The notes under the pieces: generated by a model
The model's database searches: none
Told to the model about the DNA's origin: nothing
Seen by the model: only the letters and a program-made list of their open reading frames with translations
Assembly: GCA_035547425.1 (NCBI GenBank)
Contig: DASZUU010000008.1
Span: 1-64,000 of the forward strand
Source of the DNA: Alloacidobacterium sp035547425
GTDB lineage: Bacteria; Acidobacteriota; Terriglobia; Terriglobales; Acidobacteriaceae
Direction: 5' to 3'
DNA length: 64,000 bases
Position numbers and translations under genes: made by a program
Shown: piece after piece, positions 43,165-52,810 of the stretch
How the letters are laid out: every line of letters starts with the position of its first letter
Numbering within the stretch: the first letter of the stretch is position 1

Positions 43165-44823
43165 ATGTCTGTAGAGTCATTGATTGAAGAGGCCGAAGAG
43201 CCGCTTAGTGAAGATTTGCCGCTGTTTGAGCCCGATGAGAAGCCGCCGGCAGCAGCGCCTCCCCGCGTCTTCAATCCATGGATCGTGGCCCTTGTGGTCA
43301 CCATCGGCACTTTTATGGAGGTGCTCGATACTTCGATTGCTAACGTTGCTCTCCCGCATATTGCCGGCAGCCTGTCTGCTTCGCAGGATGAAAGCACATG
43401 GGTTCTGACCAGCTACCTGGTTGCAAATGCAATCGTTCTTCCTATCAGCGGATGGATTTCGAGCGTACTCGGACGCAAGCGCTATTACATCGGATGCGTT
43501 TTTCTGTTTACACTTTTTTCTGCTGTATGCGGCCTGGCTCCCACATTGGGCATCCTGGTTGTTTTCCGCGTGCTGCAGGGGCTGGCGGGCGGCGGCCTGC
43601 AACCTTCGGTGCAGGCGATTCTTGCCGATACGTTTTCGATGGAAAAACGCGGCATGGCCATGGCCGTGTATACGGTTGCGATTCTTTGCGCGCCTGTTCT
43701 GGGACCTACGCTCGGCGGCTGGATTACTGACAACTACTCGTGGCGCTGGATTTTTTACATCAATATTCCTGTCGGCGTGGTCTGCATATTAGCGACGCGT
43801 ATGGTGCTCAGAGATCCCCCTTATATGGTGAAGCAGCGGGCAGAGCGAAAGGGCAAACCGCTTTCTATCGATACCGTGGGCCTGTGCCTGGTAAGCCTGG
43901 GGCTTGCTTCTGTGGAAATCGTTCTGGACCGGGGGCAGGAGCTGGACTGGTTCGGCTCCCACTTGATTACTACGCTTGCCATCATCGGGGTTGCCGCTTT
44001 GCTCTTTGCTGTCTTCTGGGAGTTGCGGCATAAAAATCCGGTCGTCAATCTGAAATTGCTGGGCGAGCGGAATTTTTTCTTCTGCTGCCTCATTGTACTT
44101 GGACTGTATACTGTGCTCTATGCCACTACGTTTCTCCTGCCGCAGTTTATGCAGGAGATGATGGGCTACGATGCCACGACAGCGGGATTCGCGCTTTCTC
44201 CCTCGGGAATTGCTACGATCATCGAGGTTCCATTCGTCGGATGGATGCTGAGTCGTGGACTGGACGCGAGGCGCATGATTATCGTCGGCCTGACGACGAT
44301 CATGGTCGGCTCGTGGTGGATGTCGCGCATGAATCTGCAGATTGCGGAGGCCGACCTAATCTGGCCGCGTACGCTGCAGGTGCTGGGCGTCGGCTTTACG
44401 ACGGTGCCGCTCAGCACCATCATGTTTCGTTTTCTGCCGCGAGATCAGAGCGGCAATGCTGCCGGTATCTATGCGCTGGTGCGGAATGAAGGCGGCAGTA
44501 TCGGCATTGCGCTTTCAAGCACGATGCTGCAGCGCACAACGCAGCTTCACCAGACAATGCTCGTCTCGCACCTCACGCCCGCGGATTTGCCTGCAGTGCA
44601 GGCCGCTGCGGCGGCAGGACAGAGTGTAGGCGGCAACGCGGCCAACGCGCATTATGCGGGCATGGCTCTGCTCTATCAGCAGCTTCTGCAGCAATCGAAT
44701 TTGCTCGCCTACATGGACCAGTTCCGCATGCTGTCAGGCATTATTCTGCTATTGATTCCGATGGTCTTCTTCCTGAAACGTCCTCCCAGGCTACAGGGCA
44801 AGATAGAGCTGGACGCGCATTAA
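43165..44823 (+). CDS. DHA2-family (EmrB/QacA) MFS drug exporter
   Basis: 552 aa with about 14 membrane helices. An acidic, Pro-rich N-terminal tail (about 40 residues) precedes helix 1 with VLDTSIANVALPHIAG, the DHA2 signature. Motif A-like SGWISSVLGRKRYY and motif C-like APVLGPTLGGWI are present. It exports hydrophobic drugs in exchange for protons. No EmrA-type adaptor or TolC gene is adjacent, so it may act alone or with a partner elsewhere. Control by the divergent TetR protein is likely. The ATG at 43165 has no strong ribosome site and lies only 4 nt after the operator. Confidence 0.92.
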   Translation: MSVESLIEEAEEPLSEDLPLFEPDEKPPAAAPPRVFNPWIVALVVTIGTFMEVLDTSIANVALPHIAGSLSASQDESTWVLTSYLVANAIVLPISGWISSVLGRKRYYIGCVFLFTLFSAVCGLAPTLGILVVFRVLQGLAGGGLQPSVQAILADTFSMEKRGMAMAVYTVAILCAPVLGPTLGGWITDNYSWRWIFYINIPVGVVCILATRMVLRDPPYMVKQRAERKGKPLSIDTVGLCLVSLGLASVEIVLDRGQELDWFGSHLITTLAIIGVAALLFAVFWELRHKNPVVNLKLLGERNFFFCCLIVLGLYTVLYATTFLLPQFMQEMMGYDATTAGFALSPSGIATIIEVPFVGWMLSRGLDARRMIIVGLTTIMVGSWWMSRMNLQIAEADLIWPRTLQVLGVGFTTVPLSTIMFRFLPRDQSGNAAGIYALVRNEGGSIGIALSSTMLQRTTQLHQTMLVSHLTPADLPAVQAAAAAGQSVGGNAANAHYAGMALLYQQLLQQSNLLAYMDQFRMLSGIILLLIPMVFFLKRPPRLQGKIELDAH

Positions 44824-44931
44824 TTCATTCCTGCCGGGGCGGAATTTAGATTCCCTTTTCTGGAATGTATCCAAATCGATCCCCGACATCTTTATGCTTC
44901 CATTACGCGCCAGCCGCTACACTAGTGATAG

Positions 44932-47391
44932 ATGAAGCATCGCACGATTGAGCATTATGAGCTGGTTCGGCGGCTGGGAGCCGGCGGCAGCGGAGTTGTA
45001 TACCTGGCAAATGACACGCTGCTGATGCGCCCCGTGGTGTTGAAGATTCTGAAGCGCGGAGCGCTGACGCTCGAGCAGATGCGGACGACCGTTCTGCGCG
45101 AAGCGCGCATGGCCTCCGCTATCGAGCATCCGAATGTCTGCGCCATCTACGAGGTAAGCGAAGAGGGCGAAGAGGCCTTCATCGTCATGCAATACGTGCC
45201 TGGGCAATCCCTGGACAAGATCATTGCCAAAGGACCGGCCAGCATGCAGCTGGCGCTTTCTGTCGGCATCCAGATAGCCGATGGCTTGAGCGCTGCACAT
45301 TCGCTGGGTATCTTCCACCGCGATCTCAAGCCTGCAAATGCAATTCTGACCGACGGCGGCCTGGTGAAAATTCTGGATTTCGGCCTGGCGCGGCGCCTGA
45401 ACCCGGAAGAGGCAGAGTTCGATCCCGCGAAATCATCGCGCCGCAAGCCCGGCCCGGTAGCGGCAACCTATACGGCGCGCGGCGGCACTATCGCTTACAT
45501 GGCGCCGGAGCAGTTTGTGACCGGGCAGAGCAGCGTGCAGAGCGATATCTGGGCGCTCGGCGTCATCCTTTATGAGCTTGTCAGCGGGCGTCATCCTTTT
45601 GCGCGCCCCGATGCGGACGAGTTCCAAAGCATCCGCGCGATTCAGTTTGTTGATCCGCCGCCGCTCGATCAATGCTGCCCGGAGGTTCCGGCGGAGCTCA
45701 GCTCGGTGATCCTGCGTTGCCTGGAGAAGAATCCTGCCGAACGGTATGCCAGCGCGGCGGAAGTGCGTGAAGCGCTGAAGACGATCATGAAGGCGCTGCA
45801 GATCGAGACGGGTATTATTCCGGGCGAGGCCGCGGCGCAGCTTCCAGTTTCCAGCGCCAGCGATGAAAAGCGCACAACGGGGCTGCTCTCGATGCTGGCG
45901 GAACGCTTCCGCGAGTCAGCCGATGCGCAGGCGCAGCAGAATACAATTGTCGTTCTGCCTTTTCAGAACTTCGGCCCGTCCGAGGTGACACCGCTCTACG
46001 GTTTTGCTCTGGCCGATGGCATTGCAGCTCGCATCTCGCGCATGTCCTCGTTGATCGTGCGGCCATCGAGCGCGTTAATGCAGCTGCCTCTGGCGCAGCT
46101 CGATCCATTGGAAGTAGGGCAGAAGCTGCTTGTGCGCTGGGTGTTGACTGGAAACTTTATCCGGTCAGAAAAGGGCTTTGATCTTAACTGGCAGCTGCTC
46201 GATGTTTCGCGGCAAAGCGTCAGCGGCGGCGGTTCCATCAGCGTGCCTTCGTTTGACCTGGTAGCGGTGCAGGCAGAGATATGCAATGAGGTCTTTGCCT
46301 CGTTGCAGGGCAGCGGGCAGCTGGCGCAGACTCATGTCCGCAACAGCGCGCCTCGCACAACGCTCACGGAAGAAATCTCGGAAGAATATCTGCAGGCGCG
46401 GGCCATGTTGTCGTCGTTCATGCAGCGCACAGGCAGTAAAAGCGATCTCGATCATGCGCGAGAGCTGTTTGACGGCGTGGTGCAGCATACGCCCTCCTTC
46501 TCAGCCGCGTGGAGCGGCCTGGGAATTACGCATCTGCAATATGTGCGTCACGGGTTTGGCGGGCATATGCATGTCATGGCCGCGCGGCGGGCCTTCGACA
46601 AGGCTCTCGAAATCGATCCAGGATCGGTAGAGGCGAACCTGTATCGCGTCTATATGCTGCTTTCCCGCGGCGAAAAGGAGAGCGCGCGTCACGGCATTGA
46701 ACACCTGCTGCGAACGTCTTCCAACGACTGGAATGTTCACCTCGTCGCCGGAATGACATTGCGGCTCGATGGCGTTTATGAGGAGGCTTTGGATCAGTTC
46801 AACCAGTCTCTCAAGCTGAATCCGTCGAATGCGCCGGTGATCTATAACCATCGCGCGCGCGTGTATCAGTATCAGAACCAGCTGGAGCTGGCTGACGAAG
46901 AGCTCGAAAAAGGGCTCACACTGGAGCCGAAGCATCCGCTGTTGCGAACCTCGCTCGCCTACCAGCGCATGCGCCAGGGCGATCTGCGCGAGGCGATTGC
47001 GATGCTTGAGGCGGTGATCCGCGACGACGAGAGCATGCGGATTGCGTATCCCACGCTGGCGATGTGCTATGTGCAGATCGGCGAGCGGGAGCGGGGCGGC
47101 TCGCTGATTACCGAGGATTCCATCTCCGCTGCGGAAGCCGACAGCGAAATGGCCTACCGGCTGGCTACGTATTTCGCCGTCGAAGGAGATGAGAGCGAAG
47201 CGCTGCATTGGCTGCGGCGCGCGATTTATCTAGGTAACGAAAATTATCCATGGTTTGCCAAGAATCCGGCGTGGAACCGGCTGCATGGGCATACCGATTT
47301 CGAGCGCATCCTCGAAGACCTGAAGCGCAGCCACCGCCGCAACCTGAAGACCTGGAAGCGATTGCTGCAGCAGGTGCCGAAGGTTCTTTAG
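44932..47391 (+). CDS. Soluble Ser/Thr protein kinase with TolB/FlgO-like and TPR domains
   Basis: 819 aa without a membrane helix. The kinase domain (about 8-290) has LGAGGSGVVYLAN, Lys38, HRDLKPANAIL (Asp131) and DFG (149-151), so it should be active. A middle region (about 345-480: IVVLPFQNFGPSEVTPLYGF) resembles the FlgO/TolB-like domain that follows kinases in many Acidobacteriota proteins. TPR units fill about 495-790 (for example APVIYNHRARVYQYQNQLEL). The architecture suggests signalling through protein-protein contacts; targets unknown. It is isolated from neighbours by 108 and 45 nt. Most bacterial PknB-type kinases are membrane-anchored; this one is not. Confidence 0.9.
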   Translation: MKHRTIEHYELVRRLGAGGSGVVYLANDTLLMRPVVLKILKRGALTLEQMRTTVLREARMASAIEHPNVCAIYEVSEEGEEAFIVMQYVPGQSLDKIIAKGPASMQLALSVGIQIADGLSAAHSLGIFHRDLKPANAILTDGGLVKILDFGLARRLNPEEAEFDPAKSSRRKPGPVAATYTARGGTIAYMAPEQFVTGQSSVQSDIWALGVILYELVSGRHPFARPDADEFQSIRAIQFVDPPPLDQCCPEVPAELSSVILRCLEKNPAERYASAAEVREALKTIMKALQIETGIIPGEAAAQLPVSSASDEKRTTGLLSMLAERFRESADAQAQQNTIVVLPFQNFGPSEVTPLYGFALADGIAARISRMSSLIVRPSSALMQLPLAQLDPLEVGQKLLVRWVLTGNFIRSEKGFDLNWQLLDVSRQSVSGGGSISVPSFDLVAVQAEICNEVFASLQGSGQLAQTHVRNSAPRTTLTEEISEEYLQARAMLSSFMQRTGSKSDLDHARELFDGVVQHTPSFSAAWSGLGITHLQYVRHGFGGHMHVMAARRAFDKALEIDPGSVEANLYRVYMLLSRGEKESARHGIEHLLRTSSNDWNVHLVAGMTLRLDGVYEEALDQFNQSLKLNPSNAPVIYNHRARVYQYQNQLELADEELEKGLTLEPKHPLLRTSLAYQRMRQGDLREAIAMLEAVIRDDESMRIAYPTLAMCYVQIGERERGGSLITEDSISAAEADSEMAYRLATYFAVEGDESEALHWLRRAIYLGNENYPWFAKNPAWNRLHGHTDFERILEDLKRSHRRNLKTWKRLLQQVPKVL

Positions 47392-47436
47392 TATCCTGCA
47401 ATCCTGCCCATTAAATAGACGCGATCGAAGCAGGGA

Positions 47437-48483
47437 CTACGCCGGAACCGGCCTGGCCTCAATGATGCCGATTTCCCTGCCGACCGGATAAACGCCGTTC
47501 AAGCGAAAGCCGGATGCTTCAAAAAGCGTTTGCCATTCGCGTTCGCTTCGTTCTCTGCCTCCGGTCACAGCCAGCATGTTGAGGTCGCTCATCAGATGAT
47601 TTTCGAGGTATGGGTCTGCTTGGGAAACGAGCGGCGGCAGGATGAATTCTATGATCAGCAGGGCGCCATCTTCCGGAATCACGGCGCGGCAGTTTTTGAG
47701 AATTGTGGCGGCTTCGGCGTCGCGGCGTCCGTGCAGAAGATGCTTGAGCATATACACATCGGCTCCGGCGGGCACGGACTGCATTAAATCCATCGCCAGC
47801 AGCCTGCATCGACTGGCAGCTTTTTCATTTGCGAAGCGTGGCCTGGCTGCTTCGATACTGGGCTCGAGATCGACGAGCATGCCTTGCAGATGCGGATGCA
47901 GCTCCAACACAGCCAGAAGAAGTGAGCCTCCGCCTCCGCCGAGATCGGCAACAACCCGGGCGCGGGAGAAATCCCATGCGCGGACAATGGGAGAGTAGTC
48001 TTCTGCGGGTGCCGTGCCCATGACGGCGCGAAAGATATCGCCGGCTTCCGGGTCCTGCGACCAGCGGGAAGGAATATTTGGATTGCGCACCTGCGCTGCG
48101 GGCTTGCCGGTGCGGACGCAATCGGTGAGCAGGGACCAGCTGTCGGCCAGCAAGTCGGACCAGAAGACAACTGCCGGCCATGCTGATTGAGGCACATCTC
48201 TGCGCAGCGGCCTCCCAAATGGAGTCAGGCGGAAGCGTTTCGGCGCTGTTTCCTCCGTTATGCCGATGCCGGCAAGAGCGCGCAGCAGGCGATACAGCGC
48301 ATCGGCGTCCGCCTGGCAGGCTTTTGCGAGATCGTCGATGCCGCGTTCTTCTTCACCAAGCGCGTCGGCGATGCCGAGACGAGCCGCGGCGCAGAGGACG
48401 CGGCTGCGAGCATACGCCATTGCCATCTGAACGAGTTCTGTATTTGCTGTAACGTTGCCGATTTCGCCCGCGGATTGCGCCAT
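47437..48483 (-). CDS. SAM-dependent O-methyltransferase (acetylserotonin/hydroxyneurosporene type)
   Basis: 348 aa from ATG 48483, preferred because GAGG lies 8 nt upstream. An N-terminal winged-helix dimerisation domain (about 10-100) precedes the SAM motif VVADLGGGGGSLLLAVL and the LKHLLHGRRDAEA segment, where the family's catalytic His lies. It methylates a hydroxyl of a small molecule, usually a secondary metabolite or pigment precursor; no biosynthetic cluster is nearby. The substrate is open. Confidence 0.86.
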   Translation of the reverse strand: MAQSAGEIGNVTANTELVQMAMAYARSRVLCAAARLGIADALGEEERGIDDLAKACQADADALYRLLRALAGIGITEETAPKRFRLTPFGRPLRRDVPQSAWPAVVFWSDLLADSWSLLTDCVRTGKPAAQVRNPNIPSRWSQDPEAGDIFRAVMGTAPAEDYSPIVRAWDFSRARVVADLGGGGGSLLLAVLELHPHLQGMLVDLEPSIEAARPRFANEKAASRCRLLAMDLMQSVPAGADVYMLKHLLHGRRDAEAATILKNCRAVIPEDGALLIIEFILPPLVSQADPYLENHLMSDLNMLAVTGGRERSEREWQTLFEASGFRLNGVYPVGREIGIIEARPVPA

Positions 48484-48544
48484 GGAATACCTCGACATTC
48501 GGTGTCCTCAGCCATAGTACGTGAATATCTGCGCAATGCTCCTG

Positions 48545-49156
48545 TCAGCTTGCTTCGGCTTTGAGGGCGGGGAGCTCCAGTTGCTCCGAGTCCACATATG
48601 GCTCGAAGTGAGTACGGCAGCGGGCTTCATACAGTCCGGCTGCGCCTACGACGACCAGTTCCTGGCTCCCACCGATCCGCTGCGTGTGGATGGCGGGCGC
48701 GCCGCAGGTCATGCAGACGGCAGAGAGCTTGACCACTTCGTCGGCGATGGCCATGAGGTCGGGAATGGGGCGAAAAGGCTCGCCGGTGAAAGTGGTGTCC
48801 AGCCCGGCGATGAGGACGCGCTTCCCGAGGTGCATCAGCTCCAGAGAGAGCGGGACGAGGGCTTCGTCGAAAAACTGGGCTTCATCGATGCCGATCACGT
48901 CGATGGCCTCGATTTGCGCGAAGAGGGCTTCCCGCAGGCGCTCGACATTGGCGACGACGCAGGCGTCGTGCGTCTGCGCGCTGTGCGAGGCAATGGCGGT
49001 CCTGTGATAGCGCAGATCGATATCGGGTTTGAAGCAGGCGATGCGCTGCCGCGCAATTTTGGCACGCTTGAGGCGGCGAATCAGCTCTTCGGACTTGCCG
49101 GAGAACATGGGGCCGGTGATGACTTCGATGCGACCGGGCGGGACGATGGCCGTCAT
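48545..49156 (-). CDS. tdk: Thymidine kinase
   Basis: Phosphorylates thymidine to dTMP (nucleotide salvage, cytoplasm). The 203-aa type II enzyme has the P-loop ITGPMFSGKSEEL near residue 12, GIDEAQFFDE and the zinc ribbon with CMTCG and a later CRTHF. Length and motifs fit the family. Its start overlaps the kdsA stop by 4 nt (ATGA), so the two are coupled although metabolically unrelated. Confidence 0.95.
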   Translation of the reverse strand: MTAIVPPGRIEVITGPMFSGKSEELIRRLKRAKIARQRIACFKPDIDLRYHRTAIASHSAQTHDACVVANVERLREALFAQIEAIDVIGIDEAQFFDEALVPLSLELMHLGKRVLIAGLDTTFTGEPFRPIPDLMAIADEVVKLSAVCMTCGAPAIHTQRIGGSQELVVVGAAGLYEARCRTHFEPYVDSEQLELPALKAEAS

Positions 49157-49968
49157 GGGTTCACCGCCTTGTGGATGGCCAGAAGGATTTCGAGCAGGGG
49201 GCGCAGATATTTGAGGTCGAGAGCGTTGGCTCCATCGGATTTCGCTTCGGCGGGGTTGTCGTGGACCTCGAGGAAGACGCCATCGACTCCGGCAGCCACG
49301 GCGGCGCGGGTAAGAACGGGGATGAACTCAGGCTGGCCGCCGGAAACGCCGTTGGCAGCGGAAGGCGTCTGCACCGAGTGCGTGCCGTCAAAGACGACCG
49401 GCGCGAGCTTGCGCATGACGGGCAGGGAACGCATGTCGACGACGAGGTTGTTGTAACCGAAGCTGGCTCCGCGTTCGGTGAGGAAAAGGCGATGGTTGCC
49501 GGTGGTGCGAACTTTTTCGACGGTATGCTTCATGTCCCAGGGGGCGACGAACTGCCCCTTCTTGACATTGATGGCGCGGCCTGTGCGTCCGGCGGCAAGC
49601 AGCAGGTCGGTCTGGCGGCAGAGGAAGGCGGGAATCTGCAACACGTCAGCGCCTTCGGCGGCAATTTCGCATTGGGCCGGTTCATGTACGTCGGTCAGGA
49701 CGGGCAGCCCGGTCGATTCGGCAAGGCGGCGGAGGATCGCGGTGCCTTCCTTGAGGCCCGGTCCGCGAAAGCTGGTGACCGAGGTGCGATTGGCCTTGTC
49801 GTAGGAAGCCTTGAAGATATAGGGGATGCCGAGATCGGCAGTGACCCGCTGGATGGCATCGGCCATCTTGCGGACATGGGCTTCGCTTTCGATGGCACAG
49901 GGACCGGCGATCAGGAAAAGCTTTCCGGAGCCGATGTGGACGTTTCCGACTTCAAATTCTTGACTCAC
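49153..49968 (-). CDS. kdsA: 3-deoxy-8-phosphooctulonate synthase
   Basis: Condenses phosphoenolpyruvate with arabinose 5-phosphate to give KDO 8-phosphate for lipopolysaccharide. The 271-aa protein has FLIAGPCAIESEAH near residue 17, FKASYDKANRTS (substrate lysines) and the HSVQTPS segment. Its presence means the organism makes KDO-containing LPS, in line with a diderm envelope. It is followed by tdk with a 4-nt overlap. Confidence 0.96.
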   Translation of the reverse strand: MSQEFEVGNVHIGSGKLFLIAGPCAIESEAHVRKMADAIQRVTADLGIPYIFKASYDKANRTSVTSFRGPGLKEGTAILRRLAESTGLPVLTDVHEPAQCEIAAEGADVLQIPAFLCRQTDLLLAAGRTGRAINVKKGQFVAPWDMKHTVEKVRTTGNHRLFLTERGASFGYNNLVVDMRSLPVMRKLAPVVFDGTHSVQTPSAANGVSGGQPEFIPVLTRAAVAAGVDGVFLEVHDNPAEAKSDGANALDLKYLRPLLEILLAIHKAVNP

Positions 49969-49981
49969 AGTATTGATTGAA

Positions 49982-50014
49982 ACATAAGAAAAGCCCGCCG
50001 GTTAAGGCGGGCTT
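49982..50014 (-). terminator. Intrinsic terminator after the beta-propeller lipoprotein
   Basis: AAGCCCGCC (49991-49999) pairs with GGCGGGCTT (50006-50014), loop GGTTAA; on the minus strand the stem is followed by TTCTTATG. It lies 22 nt after the stop of the lipoprotein gene ending at 50037 and separates it from kdsA. Confidence 0.7.
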
Positions 50015-50036
50015 ATGGAGGTTGAGGAAAAGTAGT

Positions 50037-51299
50037 CTAGCTTCCGCCCGAGGGCTGCACGTGCTGCGTCGAGTGGTTGCCGTGCGGGATGGCCGCAGCG
50101 CAGGTGGGCTGTCCTGCCGAGATATACGGCGAGTTCTGGTTGGTGGTCAACGCGCCTGTATTGGGGTTCAGCTCCATGCCTGTCACCGTGTTATCGATGA
50201 AGTTGGCCGTGTAGATGAAGCGTCCCAGGGCAGGCTCGATCAGCACGCAGGACGGTCCGGCGCCGGTTGCATAGGTGGCGGCTCCGGAAACAGCCGAAGG
50301 CGTTCCGGTGGACTGGTTAATGGCATACGCCGAGATGTCCGCCGCGTTGTAGTTAGCCACGTAGATGAACTGGCCGCGAGGATCGACGGAAACCGCCACC
50401 GGGAAGGTATCGGTCTTTACCGGAGGATTCTGGCTGGCATTTAACAGGCCCGTGGAAAGAATCGTATAGGTAATGAGCTGATTCTGGCTCTTATCCGTGA
50501 TGTAGAGGAAACGGTTGGTTGGATCAGCAGCAATCGCCGACGGAGATGTTCCGGTGGGATACTTTGTGACTGCGGAAAGTGTTCCGTCAGAGCCGACATT
50601 AAACGCATCCACTTCGCCCAGCGCGCTGTTTGTGGGCAGGTTATTCTGCGCGGCTACGTAGACCGAAGCACCGCTTGCCAGCGGCGCAATTCCGGTCGGG
50701 GTATAGCCGATCTGCACATAGGTGGCAGTCTGCGTCTTGTTGTTGCTGTCAACGAAGGTCTGCTGGACCGGGGTGCAGCCGCTGCCGCCGAGGTTGCCGG
50801 AGGCCGCATCGACAGGGTAGACCACCAGCGCGCCGGGACCGGGGTTGGCGGCGCTGTAAACCGGACCGCCCGGATATTCCGGCGAATAAAGATCGGCTAC
50901 GTACATCAGGGTGCCCGCATTATTGATGGCAAGGGCCACGGGAGCTGAGCCTGGAGTGTTGCAGGTCTGCTGCGGGTATAATTTTCCGTCCGTGCCGATA
51001 GCGAACTGGACGATGTTGTTGTCATCCTTGTTGATGACGTAGAGATACTTTCCATTCGGCGAAGTGACTGCGCCGACGGGGTTCCTGCCGCCCGAAGGGT
51101 ACGGCGAATCCTGAATCTGCGTCAGAGCGCCGGAAAGTGAATCGGCCCGATACACGCTGATTTGGCCTGGATTGTTCTTGGAGGCAGTGACATAGACGTA
51201 GTCGATCGTATTGCTGGGACTGCAAGACGTAAGACCGAGACCCACTCCGAGAGATGCTGTGGCGGCCAGTAGCGCCCGGCCTGATTTCCTCAACTTCAT
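50037..51299 (-). CDS. Beta-propeller (lactonase/YncE-like) lipoprotein
   Basis: 420 aa. Lipoprotein signal with lipobox LGLTSC (Cys near 26). Repeated blades with YVYVTASKNNPGQISVYR, KYLYVINKDDNNIVQFAIG, FLYITDKSQNQLITYTI and FIYVANYNAADISAYAI resemble the 6-phosphogluconolactonase-like/YncE propellers. Lactonase activity is doubtful for a surface lipoprotein; binding or scaffold roles are equally possible. It has a paralogue (51458-52810) and shares a conserved 5' leader with it. The C-terminus is short, His/Gln-rich. Confidence 0.83.
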   Translation of the reverse strand: MKLRKSGRALLAATASLGVGLGLTSCSPSNTIDYVYVTASKNNPGQISVYRADSLSGALTQIQDSPYPSGGRNPVGAVTSPNGKYLYVINKDDNNIVQFAIGTDGKLYPQQTCNTPGSAPVALAINNAGTLMYVADLYSPEYPGGPVYSAANPGPGALVVYPVDAASGNLGGSGCTPVQQTFVDSNNKTQTATYVQIGYTPTGIAPLASGASVYVAAQNNLPTNSALGEVDAFNVGSDGTLSAVTKYPTGTSPSAIAADPTNRFLYITDKSQNQLITYTILSTGLLNASQNPPVKTDTFPVAVSVDPRGQFIYVANYNAADISAYAINQSTGTPSAVSGAATYATGAGPSCVLIEPALGRFIYTANFIDNTVTGMELNPNTGALTTNQNSPYISAGQPTCAAAIPHGNHSTQHVQPSGGS

Positions 51300-51371
51300 G
51301 CGCTTCCTTCATCCTGCCCTTGATGGTGCAGGCTTCTTTTGTAAGGGATTGCTCCCACTTGCATTGTAAAG
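51300..51371 (-). promoter_or_regulatory. Conserved leader, copy 1
   Basis: Upstream of the lipoprotein at 50037-51299: TTTACAATGCAA, then GGGA-gcaa-TCCC (51345-51356) able to form a hairpin, then AGGATGAAGGAAGCGCATG containing the ribosome site and start. The same blocks occur in copy 2. TACAAT may be a -10 box; no -35 was found. Confidence 0.5.
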
Positions 51372-51457
51372 TTCGGGCCGCTTTCCGGCCACATCCTCCA
51401 GCGAGACGGCCCGCGTTCCTTTCGCGGACCGCCTCATCCGAGGCCATGTTTTTACGG

Positions 51458-52810
51458 TTAGTTGGTCCGTCCGCTGACTGCGCACCAGTTCGGATTGCCT
51501 ACCGTGTTGAATGTCGAGCCGCGACGCAGCAGCGTCAGGTTGCCGGATTTGGGATCGAGAATGCGTCCGGTGATCTGGCTGTCATTAAAGCTCGTCGTGT
51601 AAATGTACTGGTTCGACGGATCCTGCACAATACAATTCACGCCGGACCCCGAACCGAATGGTTGACCAGCTATATGATTTAGGCCTCCCGTGGTCGGATC
51701 GATGGTCCAGCCGGTGATCTGGCTGATCGGGTTGACGATACCGGAGGTAGGCCCGGCGCTGACCACATAGAGGTAAGCGCTCTTGCTGTCTACCAGCAGC
51801 GATACCGGGTTGGAAGCCGTCGAGTCATTGGCCACGGCACCAGTGCTGATTAACTGCAGCGATCCGTTGGTGCCTGCGGTGTAGGGCAGAATTTCGCCCG
51901 CGCCGCTGTTCGCACCCGCATCAAGAATGTAAATGTACTTGCTGCCCGACAGATTGGAGCCCTGCGCCGTGCTGATGGCCGACATTTGCTGCGTGCCCAT
52001 CACCAGCGGCGAGTTCTGCGTCTTGGTCAGCTGGCCGTTCGTGGCATTCAGCGCGTACGGGAAGACCGTCTGCTGGTCGTTGTTGCTCGAGCTGCCTGCA
52101 TCCGCCGTAAAGATGAAGCCCGAAGTCACCGTGAAGTCCACCGGCGCACAGCCTACCGGGAAATAGGTCTTCTGTGTTCCATCTGCATTCTGCTGCTGCT
52201 GATTGGTGACAATGGAAAGGCGTCCGGTATCGGAATCGATGCTGAAAACCGTGATATCGCCGGTTGGATAATAGTGGCCATCGGGGCCGAGGCAGGGGTG
52301 ATCGTCATCCTGCTTCAATGCCGTGGTCACGCCGGTGCCGGAAGTAGGAGCATATGTATCCAGCGCAAAGAGATACTTACCCGTTGAATCCGGCAGAATG
52401 CGGATGGTGTCTGTTCCCTGGCTGTTATAGCTGGCCTGGAAGGCAAGATTGCCGACGCCGCCAATGCTGAAAACCGAGATATTGGCTCCCGTATAGGAAG
52501 TAGTCGTGGTACCGTCGGAGTTCGTCGTAACCTGGGGCGTGCCCTGGTTCAGAACATAGAGGTAACGGCCTCCGCTGAGGACGAAGGTGCGGACGGGATT
52601 GGTGCCGCCGGATCCATAAGGCGAACCCGATGCCGCGATGAGGGTACCCGTTTCGTAGCGCTCCCTGAATGAGCCGATCTGGTTGTATTGGGAGCCAACG
52701 GTGAAGATGAAACCCACCGTATAGTCATTCATGCACGAGGTGGTCCCGAACATCAGAACAAGGGAAACCACCGCAGCCAAAGATATCTGGCCAATTTTTC
52801 TAAACTTCAT
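51458..52810 (-). CDS. Beta-propeller (lactonase/YncE-like) lipoprotein
   Basis: 450 aa, paralogue of the preceding gene. Lipobox FGTTSC (Cys near 26) then blades with RYLYVLNQGTPQVTTNSDG, KYIYILDAGANSGAGEILPY and AYLYVVSAGPTSGIVNPIS. A segment with four Cys spaced far apart (CLGPDGHYYPTG, FPVGCAPVDF, GVNCIVQDPS, NWCAVSG) may form disulphides outside the cytoplasm. Function unknown. The 158-nt gap to the next lipoprotein carries that gene's own leader, so the two are probably separate but co-regulated transcripts. Confidence 0.83.
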   Translation of the reverse strand: MKFRKIGQISLAAVVSLVLMFGTTSCMNDYTVGFIFTVGSQYNQIGSFRERYETGTLIAASGSPYGSGGTNPVRTFVLSGGRYLYVLNQGTPQVTTNSDGTTTTSYTGANISVFSIGGVGNLAFQASYNSQGTDTIRILPDSTGKYLFALDTYAPTSGTGVTTALKQDDDHPCLGPDGHYYPTGDITVFSIDSDTGRLSIVTNQQQQNADGTQKTYFPVGCAPVDFTVTSGFIFTADAGSSSNNDQQTVFPYALNATNGQLTKTQNSPLVMGTQQMSAISTAQGSNLSGSKYIYILDAGANSGAGEILPYTAGTNGSLQLISTGAVANDSTASNPVSLLVDSKSAYLYVVSAGPTSGIVNPISQITGWTIDPTTGGLNHIAGQPFGSGSGVNCIVQDPSNQYIYTTSFNDSQITGRILDPKSGNLTLLRRGSTFNTVGNPNWCAVSGRTN

